Assembly: GCA_023435725.1 (NCBI GenBank)
Contig: JAEYRD010000050.1
Coordinates: 1 to 64,000 of the forward strand
Origin: Pseudomonadota bacterium
GTDB lineage: Bacteria > Pseudomonadota > Alphaproteobacteria > Rhizobiales > Xanthobacteraceae
DNA: 64,000 bases
Reading direction: 5' to 3'
Shown here: positions 31,874 to 41,305 of the stretch, piece after piece
Layout: every line of letters starts with the position of its first letter
How positions within the stretch are numbered: position 1 is the first letter of the stretch
Notes under the pieces: generated by a model
What the model saw: the letters and a program-made list of their open reading frames with translations, nothing else
Told to the model about the DNA's origin: nothing
Database searches by the model: none
Made by a program: the position numbers and the translations under genes

Positions 31874-34204
31874 ATGGCGCGCGCAGACGCAGCGAACGCG
31901 TGTGCCCAATCCGATTCGATCAAGGGATTGGCGCAATCGATCGCGAAACCTGCCTATCATCGGCTCCTGATCGCGGAGCCGGCGCTGCGCCGTGCCGTGC
32001 CGACGCTCATCATCGCCTTCCTCATCACGATTTGCCTCGGCGCGTTCGTCCAGGTCGTCGACCAGACGCGCCAGAAGCGGCTGGTGATCCAGCACGACCT
32101 CTCGGCTCTCGCCGACCTGCTCGCCGAGCGCATCGACCGCCTCGCTTCATCGCGCCTTGAGCGGCAGAAGAATATCGAGCACCTGCCGACGCTGCTGCCC
32201 GACCTGATTCCCTCCTGGGGCACGGCCACGGGCCGCCACGTCATCGTCACCTCGGCCGGTGTCGACCGCCGCATCCTCGCCCGCATTCCGATCGACAGCG
32301 ATCCGGCCGGCAACGACCGCCTGCTCGATGCGATCACGACCGCTCAATTGATCGCGGCACCGCCACGGGACAACAGCATCTCCGACATGACGCTGCCGAG
32401 CGGCAACGCCGCGATGGCAACCTCGCGGCAGGTCAAGTCGATGCCTGGCTTCGTCACCGTGATCCAGGAGCGCAACGAGCCGATCTGGGGCTCGGACGCC
32501 GCGCTATCGGTGACGCTGTCGGCCACGACAGGCTTCGTCGTCCTGATTCTGGGCTTCGCCTTCCACTGGCAGTCGACCCGGGCCCGCGAGGGTGATCTCA
32601 TCAACGACGCCGTGCGTGGCAGGATCGACACCGCACTCAACCGCGGCCGCTGCGGGCTGTGGGACTGGGACCTGTCGCGCGGCAGGATCTTCTGGTCACA
32701 ATCGATGTTCTCGATGCTCGGCCTCGACGGCCGCAACGAGCTTCTCACCTTCGGCGAGGTCAATGCCCTGGTGAAATCCGACGACATCGACCTGTTCGAG
32801 ATCGCCGACCAGCTCATCTCCGAGAAGATCGACCACATCGACCAGACCTTCCGCATGCAGCATGTCGACGGCCATTGGATCTGGCTGCGCGTCCGCTGTG
32901 AAAAGACGCGCGGTGCGACCGATTCCAGCGTGCACCTGATCGGAATCGCGGTCGACATCACCGAGCAGAAGAGTCTCGCCCAGAAGACCGTCGAAGCCGA
33001 TCTGCGCCTGCGCGACGCGATCGAGACCATTCCAGAGGCCTTCGTGCTGTGGGACGCGAGCGACCGCCTCGTGCTCTGTAACTCGCACTTCCAGCGCCTG
33101 CACAAGCTGCCCGACAGCGCCGTCATCCCCGGCACCTCCTACGAGACGGTGCTCGAGGTCGGACGCATGCCGGAGGTGCGCACCCGCCACAACGAGACCG
33201 CCAGCCAGGGCCCGGGCGCGCGCACCTTCGAGGCGCAGCTCGACGACGGCAGCTGGCTGCACATCAGCGAGCGCCGTACCAAGGACGGCGGCTACGTCTC
33301 GGTCGGCACCAACATCACCCGCATCAAGGAGCACGAGCAGAAGCTGGTCGACAACGACCTGCGCCTGCGCGCCACCGTCATCGATCTGAAGCGCTCACAG
33401 GCGGCGCTGGAGTGCCAGACCATCGAGCTCGCCGATCTCGCCGAGAAGTATCAGCGCGAGAAAACCCGCGCCGAGGAAGCCAACCAGACCAAGTCGAAGT
33501 TCCTCGCCAATATGAGCCACGAACTGCGCACGCCGCTCAACGCGATCATCGGCTTTTCCGAGATCATGGGCTCGGGCATGTTCGGCGAGCTCGGCTCGGA
33601 AAAGTACCAGGAATACTGCCAGGACATCCTGACCAGCGGCCACTATCTGCTCGAGGTCATCAACGACATCCTCGACATGTCCAAGATCGAGGCTGGCCGC
33701 ATGAAGCTCGATATGGAAGAGCTCGATTTGGCGCAAACGCTGGCGGAATCCCTGCGGGTCGTCAGCGGCCGGGCTCAGGACAAGGACCTGACGCTCGACG
33801 CCGATATCGCAAAATCCATCTCGGTCGTTGCCGACCGCCGCGCCACCAAGCAGATCATCGTCAACCTGCTCTCCAACGCGGTGAAGTTCACCCCCGACGG
33901 CGGACGCGTCGTGGTCCGCAGCCGGCAGCTCGACGACAGGGTCGTGCTGATGATCGCCGACACGGGCATCGGTATCGCGCAACATTCGCTGGCGCGGCTC
34001 GGCCGCCCATTCGAGCAGGTCGAGAGCCAGCTCACCAAGACCTATCACGGCTCCGGCCTTGGGCTCGCGATCGCGCGCTCGCTGGCACAGCTTCACGGCG
34101 GCTCGATGCGGCTGCGCTCCAAGATCGACGTGGGCACGGTCGTCCGCGTGACCCTGCCGCGTGATGCGGTCAAGGCGGCGGCCAGGATATCGGCTGCGGC
34201 TTGA
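31874..34204 (+). CDS. PAS-domain sensor histidine kinase, PleC/PdhS-like
   Basis: The 776-residue membrane kinase has a TM near residues 38-60 (VPTLIIAFLITICLGAFVQVV), a periplasmic sensor of about 150 residues, and a TM near 210-230. Two PAS/PAC regions follow (GRCGLWDWDLSRGRIFWSQ; AIETIPEAFVLWDASDRLVLCN). The HisKA domain has the phospho-acceptor His549 in NMSHELRTPLNAIIGFSE, and the ATPase domain has NLLSNAVKFTPDGG, DTGIGIA and GSGLGLAIARSL. The sequence after the His box (GHYLLEVINDILDMSKIEAGRM) is typical of alphaproteobacterial PleC/DivJ/PdhS kinases, which control cell-cycle regulators. No response regulator is adjacent. Confidence 0.88.
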   Translation: MARADAANACAQSDSIKGLAQSIAKPAYHRLLIAEPALRRAVPTLIIAFLITICLGAFVQVVDQTRQKRLVIQHDLSALADLLAERIDRLASSRLERQKNIEHLPTLLPDLIPSWGTATGRHVIVTSAGVDRRILARIPIDSDPAGNDRLLDAITTAQLIAAPPRDNSISDMTLPSGNAAMATSRQVKSMPGFVTVIQERNEPIWGSDAALSVTLSATTGFVVLILGFAFHWQSTRAREGDLINDAVRGRIDTALNRGRCGLWDWDLSRGRIFWSQSMFSMLGLDGRNELLTFGEVNALVKSDDIDLFEIADQLISEKIDHIDQTFRMQHVDGHWIWLRVRCEKTRGATDSSVHLIGIAVDITEQKSLAQKTVEADLRLRDAIETIPEAFVLWDASDRLVLCNSHFQRLHKLPDSAVIPGTSYETVLEVGRMPEVRTRHNETASQGPGARTFEAQLDDGSWLHISERRTKDGGYVSVGTNITRIKEHEQKLVDNDLRLRATVIDLKRSQAALECQTIELADLAEKYQREKTRAEEANQTKSKFLANMSHELRTPLNAIIGFSEIMGSGMFGELGSEKYQEYCQDILTSGHYLLEVINDILDMSKIEAGRMKLDMEELDLAQTLAESLRVVSGRAQDKDLTLDADIAKSISVVADRRATKQIIVNLLSNAVKFTPDGGRVVVRSRQLDDRVVLMIADTGIGIAQHSLARLGRPFEQVESQLTKTYHGSGLGLAIARSLAQLHGGSMRLRSKIDVGTVVRVTLPRDAVKAAARISAAA

Positions 34205-34207
34205 ACC

Positions 34208-35101
34208 CTATGATTGCAGCGACGGCGCGACCTCACGCGCGACATTGACCAGCGCCGCGATCAGCGGCGTCATCGGATCACGCTGCGGGATCACCATGCC
34301 GATGCTGTAATTGACGTCGGGATCGGTGATGGGAATCGAACGCACCGTATCGGAAAGACCGAGCGTCTCGGCGAGCTTGGCCGGCATCACGCTCGCCCAG
34401 CGCCCCGTCTTCACATGCGTGAACAGCACGAGCAGCGAGTTCGAGGTCAGCGTCGGCGTCGCCTCCGCGCCGACTGACCGTAGCGCGCGATCGATGATGC
34501 GGCGGTTCTGCATGTCGGGCGTCAGAAGGCACAGCGGCACCTGCCCGACCTCCTGCCATGTCACCGTCGCGCGGTCGCCGAACATTCCGTCGGGCGCGGT
34601 CAGCAGGCGATAGCTCTCGTTGTAGAGCGGAATGGTGCGCACCTTGCCGATCGGCTCGTTCTCGATATAGGTCAGCCCCGCATCGACCTCGAGATTTTCG
34701 AGGAGCCCCAGCACCTCGGAGGAGGTGGTGGACTGAATGCGGAAGCGCACCTCGGGATGTTTTGCGCGGAACGGCGTCGTCAGCGCGGCAACCATGCCGA
34801 GCACGGTCGGGATCGCCGCAATGCGGATCTCGCCCGAGAGCTTGTCTTTCAGAGAGTTGATTTCCTGGCGCATCGCGCGGGCATCGCCCACGATGCGACG
34901 CGCCCAGTCCAGCGCCCGCTCGCCCTCGGGGGTGAAGCCCTGGAAGCGGGAGCCGCGCTGAACCAGCATCACGCCGAGGACCTCCTCGAGCTGCTTCAGC
35001 CCGGTCGACATCGTCGGTTGCGTCACGCCGCAAGCCTCGGCCGCGCGTCCGAAATGCCGCTCCTTCGCCAGCGCCAGCAGCAGTTCAAGCTTGTCGATCA
35101 A
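34208..35101 (-). CDS. LysR family regulator of the formate dehydrogenase operon
   Basis: The 297-residue LysR protein has the HTH at residues 3-60 (LELLLALAKERHFGRAAEACGVTQPTMSTGLKQLEEVLGV) and an effector domain (IRIAAIPTVLGMVAALTTPF, VDAGLTYIENEPIGKVRTIPLY). The start is TTG with GAGGGGG about 8 bp upstream; no ATG fits. It is divergent from fdsG, the usual position of the LysR regulator of fds operons, so it most likely activates them in response to formate (inference). Confidence 0.9.
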   Translation of the reverse strand: MIDKLELLLALAKERHFGRAAEACGVTQPTMSTGLKQLEEVLGVMLVQRGSRFQGFTPEGERALDWARRIVGDARAMRQEINSLKDKLSGEIRIAAIPTVLGMVAALTTPFRAKHPEVRFRIQSTTSSEVLGLLENLEVDAGLTYIENEPIGKVRTIPLYNESYRLLTAPDGMFGDRATVTWQEVGQVPLCLLTPDMQNRRIIDRALRSVGAEATPTLTSNSLLVLFTHVKTGRWASVMPAKLAETLGLSDTVRSIPITDPDVNYSIGMVIPQRDPMTPLIAALVNVAREVAPSLQS

Positions 35102-35190
35102 CCGGCAGCCCCCTCGGATTCCGTGGTGGCATGCAAGCTAGCACGCCCCACCCCTGCCAACACGCAAAAACGGTTCGAAGGAATAGTGTT

Positions 35191-35245
35191 GATTGCGATT
35201 TCGTATCGACCGATCGAGTTCGCCAATCGATCGGAATTCGCAATC
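35191..35245. promoter_or_regulatory. Nested palindromes in the LysR-fds divergent promoter
   Basis: An outer pair GATTGCGA (35191-35198) and TCGCAATC (35238-35245) surrounds CCGATCGA-N9-TCGATCGG (35210-35234). LysR proteins bind such spaced dyads upstream of their targets. The site lies about 80 bp before fdsG and about 90 bp before the LysR start. Confidence 0.55.
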
Positions 35246-35324
35246 GCAGCATGAGACAGCTTTATTGATCTTCGAACGATTCCAAATAGTTTGCTCGAAG
35301 GGACGCTCTGGTTGAGAACGAAAA

Positions 35325-35809
35325 ATGACAGCGGTTTACGAGCCGATTTACGAGCCTTGGGACGAGACGCGCGGCGCCGAAATCATCGCCGAACACGCCA
35401 AGCAAGAAGGTGCAACGCTCGTCATCCTGCACGCCCTTCAAGAGGCATTCGGATATGTGCCGGAGGCGGCCGTTCCGATGGTGGCGCAGGCGCTGAACCT
35501 GTCGCGCGCCGAAGTCCATGGCGTGTTCACGTTCTACCATGATTTCAGGCACAAGCCTGCCGGCCGCCACGTGCTGAAGCTGTGCCGTGCCGAGGCTTGT
35601 CAGGCTGCGGGCGGCGATGCGCTGGCTGCGCGCGCGGAGGCAAGGCTTGGCGTATCGCTCGGCAACACCACCGCAGATGATCGCGTCACACTGGAGCCAA
35701 TCTACTGCCTCGGGCTGTGCGCGACCGCGCCGTCTGCGATGCTCGATGGTCGCCTCATCGGTCGGCTCGACGAGAAGCGCCTCGATGCACTGGTTGCGGA
35801 GGCACAGCG

Positions 35810-35813
<4 letters not shown>
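35325..35813 (+). CDS. fdsG: NAD-dependent formate dehydrogenase gamma subunit
   Basis: The 162-residue NuoE-like subunit carries one [2Fe-2S] cluster and passes electrons toward the FMN subunit. The four cluster ligands are Cys87 and Cys92 (KLCRAEACQ) and Cys128 and Cys132 (YCLGLCATAP). The fold signature ALQEAFGYVPEAAV and EVHGVFTFYHDF is NuoE-like. It is the first gene of the operon; its stop overlaps the fdsB start by 4 bp. Confidence 0.94.
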
Positions 35814-37366
<1,553 letters not shown>

Positions 37367-37376
37367 GAGAACGAAA

Positions 37377-40250
37377 ATGTCTCTGATCGAAGAAATCGAC
37401 TTCGGCACGCCGCGCTCCAAATCGGAAACGATGGTGACGCTGACCATTGACGGCAAGCAGGTCTCGGTGCCCGAGGGCACCTCGATCATGCGCGCGGCAA
37501 TGGACGCCGGGCACCAGATCCCGAAGCTTTGCGCGACCGACATGGTCGACGCGTTCGGCTCCTGCCGCCTCTGCTTGGTCGAGATCGAGGGCCGCGCCGG
37601 CACGCCGGCCTCCTGCACCACGCCGGTGATGAACGGCCTCATCGTGCACACCCAGACCGAGCGGCTGAAGAAGCTGCGCAAGGGCGTGATGGAGCTCTAC
37701 ATCTCCGACCATCCGCTAGACTGCCTCACCTGCGGCGCCAACGGCGATTGCGAATTGCAGGACATGGCCGGCGCCGTCGGCCTGCGCGACGTGCGCTACG
37801 GCTATGAGGGCGAAAACCACGTCTTCGCCAAGTCCAACGGCGATGTGAACCCCGCCTGGATGCCGAAGGACGAATCCAACCCCTATTTCACCTACGATCC
37901 CTCGAAGTGCATCGTCTGCTCGCGCTGCGTCCGCGCCTGCGAGGAAGTGCAAGGCACCTTCGCGCTGACGATCTCGGGCCGCGGCTTCGACAGCCGCGTC
38001 TCGCCCGGCATGAGCGAGAGCTTCCTCGGCTCCGAATGCGTCTCCTGCGGCGCCTGCGTGCAGGCCTGCCCCACTGCGACGCTGACGGAAAAGTCGGTGA
38101 TCGAGATCGGCCAGCCCGAGCACTCCGTCGTCACCACCTGCGCCTATTGCGGCGTCGGCTGCGCCTTCAAGGCAGAGATGCGCGGCGAGGAGGTCGTGCG
38201 CATGGTGCCCTGGAAGGACGGCAAGGCCAATCGCGGCCATTCCTGCGTCAAGGGCCGCTTCGCCTGGGGCTACACCAACCACAGGGAACGCATCCTCAAG
38301 CCGATGATCCGCGAGCGGATCGAGGAGCCCTGGCGCGAGGTGTCCTGGGATGAAGCGTTTTCGTTTGCCGCGACCAGGATGCGCGGCATCCAGAAGAAAT
38401 ACGGCCGCGACGCCATCGGCGGCATCACCTCGTCCCGCTGCACCAACGAGGAAACCTATCTGGTGCAGAAGCTGATCCGCGCCGGCTTCGGCAACAATAA
38501 TGTCGACACCTGCGCCCGGGTCTGCCACTCGCCGACGGGCTATGGCCTCGCCACCACCTTCGGCACCTCTGCCGGCACGCAGGATTTCGACTCCGTCGAG
38601 GAGACCGATGTCGTCGTGGTCATCGGCGCCAATCCGGCCTCGGCGCACCCGGTGTTCGCCTCGCGGCTGAAGAAGCGGCTGCGCCAGGGCGCAAAGCTGA
38701 TCGTGATCGATCCGCGCCGCACCGAGATGGTGGAATCGCCCCATGTGAAGGCGCTGCACCTGCCCCTGATGCCCGGCACCAACGTCGCGGTCATGACCGC
38801 ACTGGCGCATGTCATTGTCACCGAGGGCCTCGTCAACGAAGCCTTCGTGCGCGAGCGCTGCGACTGGAGCGAGTTCGAGGAATGGGCGGCCTTTGTCGCC
38901 CAGCCGAACAATAGCCCCGAAGCCACCGCCATCCTCACCGGCGTCGATCCCAAGGATCTTCGTGAGGCGGCGCGGACCTACGCCACCGGCGGCAACGGCG
39001 CGATCTATTACGGGCTCGGCGTCACCGAGCACAGCCAGGGCTCGACGACCGTGATCGCGATCGCGAACCTCGCGATGGCGACCGGCAATATCGGCCGTCC
39101 CGGTGTCGGCGTGAACCCGCTGCGCGGCCAGAACAACGTGCAGGGCTCCTGCGACATGGGATCCTTCCCGCACGAGCTCCCCGGCTACCGCCACATCGCT
39201 GGCGATGCCGTGCGCGAGCAGTTCGAGGCGATGTGGGACGTCAAGCTCAACCCGGAGCCGGGCCTGCGCATTCCCAACATGTTCGACGCCGCGGTCGAAG
39301 GCACCTTCATGGGCATCTACGTGCAGGGCGAGGACATCCTCCAGTCCGACCCGAACACCTCCCACGTCGTGGCGGCGCTGTCGGCAATGGAGTGCGTCAT
39401 CGTCCACGATCTCTTCCTGAACGAGACCGCGAACTACGCCCACGTCTTCCTGCCCGGCTCGAGCTTCCTCGAGAAGGACGGCACCTTCACCAACGCCGAG
39501 CGCCGTATCCAGCGCGTGCGCAAGGTGATGACGCCGAAGAACGGCATGGCCGACTGGGAGGTCACGATCGCGCTCGCCAAGGCCATGGGCTTCGAGATGA
39601 AATACAATCATCCCTCCGAGATCATGGACGAGATCGCGGCGCTGACGCCGACCTTCGCCGGCGTCTCCTACGCCAAGCTCGAAGAGGTCGGCTCGGTACA
39701 ATGGCCCTGCAACGAGAAGGCGCCCGAGGGCACGCCGGTGATGCACATCGACGGCTTCGTCCGCGGCAAGGGCAAATTCGTCGTCACCGAATATGTCGCA
39801 ACCGACGAACGCACCGGCCCGCGCTATCCGCTGCTGTTGACCACGGGCCGCATCCTCAGCCAGTACAATGTCGGGGCGCAGACCCGGCGCACCGAAAACG
39901 TGGTCTGGCATGCCGAGGACCGGCTGGAGATCCATCCGCACGATGCCGAGCAGCGCGGCGTGCGCGACGGCGACTGGGTGCGGCTGAAGAGCCGCGCCGG
40001 CGAGACCACGCTCCGTGCGGAGATCACCGCCCGCGTGGCGCCCGGCGTCGTCTATACCACCTTCCACCACCCGGACACGCAGGCCAACGTCATCACCACC
40101 GACTATTCGGACTGGGCGACCAACTGTCCCGAATACAAGGTCACGGCGGTGCAGGTGTCGCCCTCGAACGGCCCGTCGGACTGGCAGAAGGCCTACGACG
40201 CGCAGGCGCGGCAATCCCGCCGCATCGCGCCGGCCGAAGCTGCGGAGTAG
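37377..40250 (+). CDS. fdsA: NAD-dependent formate dehydrogenase alpha subunit (bis-MGD)
   Basis: The 957-residue catalytic subunit oxidises formate to CO2 at a molybdenum (or tungsten) bis-MGD centre. An N-terminal [2Fe-2S] domain (CRLCLVEIEGR), a NuoG-type His/Cys cluster (DHPLDCLTCGANGDCELQ), two [4Fe-4S] clusters (CIVCSRCVRAC; CVSCGACVQACPT) and a proximal cluster (CAYCGVGC) precede the catalytic domain. The metal ligand is Cys383 followed by His384 (ARVCHSPTGYG), so it is a Cys and not a selenocysteine enzyme. AGGAG precedes the ATG. It consumes the formate released by Frc. Confidence 0.96.
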   Translation: MSLIEEIDFGTPRSKSETMVTLTIDGKQVSVPEGTSIMRAAMDAGHQIPKLCATDMVDAFGSCRLCLVEIEGRAGTPASCTTPVMNGLIVHTQTERLKKLRKGVMELYISDHPLDCLTCGANGDCELQDMAGAVGLRDVRYGYEGENHVFAKSNGDVNPAWMPKDESNPYFTYDPSKCIVCSRCVRACEEVQGTFALTISGRGFDSRVSPGMSESFLGSECVSCGACVQACPTATLTEKSVIEIGQPEHSVVTTCAYCGVGCAFKAEMRGEEVVRMVPWKDGKANRGHSCVKGRFAWGYTNHRERILKPMIRERIEEPWREVSWDEAFSFAATRMRGIQKKYGRDAIGGITSSRCTNEETYLVQKLIRAGFGNNNVDTCARVCHSPTGYGLATTFGTSAGTQDFDSVEETDVVVVIGANPASAHPVFASRLKKRLRQGAKLIVIDPRRTEMVESPHVKALHLPLMPGTNVAVMTALAHVIVTEGLVNEAFVRERCDWSEFEEWAAFVAQPNNSPEATAILTGVDPKDLREAARTYATGGNGAIYYGLGVTEHSQGSTTVIAIANLAMATGNIGRPGVGVNPLRGQNNVQGSCDMGSFPHELPGYRHIAGDAVREQFEAMWDVKLNPEPGLRIPNMFDAAVEGTFMGIYVQGEDILQSDPNTSHVVAALSAMECVIVHDLFLNETANYAHVFLPGSSFLEKDGTFTNAERRIQRVRKVMTPKNGMADWEVTIALAKAMGFEMKYNHPSEIMDEIAALTPTFAGVSYAKLEEVGSVQWPCNEKAPEGTPVMHIDGFVRGKGKFVVTEYVATDERTGPRYPLLLTTGRILSQYNVGAQTRRTENVVWHAEDRLEIHPHDAEQRGVRDGDWVRLKSRAGETTLRAEITARVAPGVVYTTFHHPDTQANVITTDYSDWATNCPEYKVTAVQVSPSNGPSDWQKAYDAQARQSRRIAPAEAAE

Positions 40251-40254
40251 CGGC

Positions 40255-41082
40255 ATGCACGTGCCGGTCCAGGCCATCGACCGCGAGATCTGGCGCGACG
40301 GCGCGACCTCTGAGGGCACGCGGCTGATCCCCGAGGAGACGCCGCTGGCGCTGACGTATAACGGCGGCACCTACGCCGTCATGATGGGAACGCCGCAGAA
40401 CCTGGAGGACTTCGCCGTCGGCTTCAGCTTGAGCGAAGGCATCGTCAAATCGGCCGACGACATCCGGTCTCTCGAAACGGTACGCCTCGACGATGGCATC
40501 GAACTACGCATGTGGCTTGCGCCGGAAGAGGCCGCGCGCATCAGCGAGCGCCGTCGCCACATTGCCGGTCCGACCGGCTGCGGCATCTGCGGTGTCGATT
40601 CGATCTCGGAGGCCATCCGGCCCGCCGCTACCGTCCCTCACGGTCAGACCTTTACGCCCAACCAGATCATGACGGCGATGCAAGCCATCGCTCCCCTGCA
40701 ATCGATCAACCTGCAGACGCGCGCCGTTCACGCCGCCGCGTTCTGGTCTCCTGCCGGAAGCATCGTTGCGCTGCGCGAGGATGTCGGCCGCCACAACGCG
40801 CTCGACAAGCTCGCCGGCGCATTGGCGCGCAGCCGCACGGACGCAAGTAGCGGCATGGTGCTGTTGACGAGCCGCGTCTCGGTCGAGATGGTGCAGAAGA
40901 CCGCAGCGATCGGCGCACCGGTGATGGTCGCGGTGTCCGCGCCGACCGCGCTCGCGGTCCGCACGGCGGAAGCCGCCGGAATCACGCTGGTCGCCATTGC
41001 CCGCCAGGACGGGTTCGAAGTGTTTTCGCATGGCAGCCGGGTTATCCGTCGCCATGCCGAGGAGGTTGCCGATGTCGCCTGA
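40255..41082 (+). CDS. fdhD: Formate dehydrogenase accessory sulfurtransferase (FdhD/FdsC)
   Basis: The 275-residue cytoplasmic protein transfers sulfur to and binds the bis-MGD cofactor for FdsA. It has the FdhD core: EETPLALTYNG near residue 28, the paired catalytic cysteines Cys109 and Cys112 in GPTGCGICG, VHAAAFWSPAG, REDVGRHNALDK and LLTSRVSVEMVQKTA. Within fds operons the orthologue is called FdsC. It starts 5 bp after fdsA and its end overlaps fdsD by 11 bp. Confidence 0.94.
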   Translation: MHVPVQAIDREIWRDGATSEGTRLIPEETPLALTYNGGTYAVMMGTPQNLEDFAVGFSLSEGIVKSADDIRSLETVRLDDGIELRMWLAPEEAARISERRRHIAGPTGCGICGVDSISEAIRPAATVPHGQTFTPNQIMTAMQAIAPLQSINLQTRAVHAAAFWSPAGSIVALREDVGRHNALDKLAGALARSRTDASSGMVLLTSRVSVEMVQKTAAIGAPVMVAVSAPTALAVRTAEAAGITLVAIARQDGFEVFSHGSRVIRRHAEEVADVA

Positions 41083-41305
41083 CCGCCTGATCTACATGGC
41101 CAACCAGATCGGCACGTTTTTCCGCAGCCAGGGCCACGACAAGGCCGTGCCGGGGATTGCCGAGCACATCAAGAAGTTCTGGGATCCCCGCATGAAGCGC
41201 GCGATCTTCGCCCATCTCGACGCGGGCGGCGCGGGCCTGGAGCCGAACGTGCTCGAAGCTCTCACCACGCTGAAGCAGGCTACGTCCCTTCCAGAAGCGC
41301 GCTGA
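41072..41305 (+). CDS. fdsD: NAD-dependent formate dehydrogenase delta subunit
   Basis: The 77-residue FdsD has the family pattern LIYMANQIGTFFRSQG, AVPGIAEHIKKFWDPRMK. It is a small subunit needed for active enzyme in known Fds complexes. GAGGAGG inside fdhD serves as RBS. Its last 26 bp overlap the 3' end of glnE on the other strand, which leaves no room for an intergenic terminator. Confidence 0.93.
   Translation: MSPDRLIYMANQIGTFFRSQGHDKAVPGIAEHIKKFWDPRMKRAIFAHLDAGGAGLEPNVLEALTTLKQATSLPEAR

Noticed and set aside
37716..40370. 884-codon open frame antisense to fdsA
   Set aside because: High-GC third-position bias produces long antisense frames; fdsA on the other strand has full family motifs, while this frame is His/Arg/Asp-rich with no motif or RBS.
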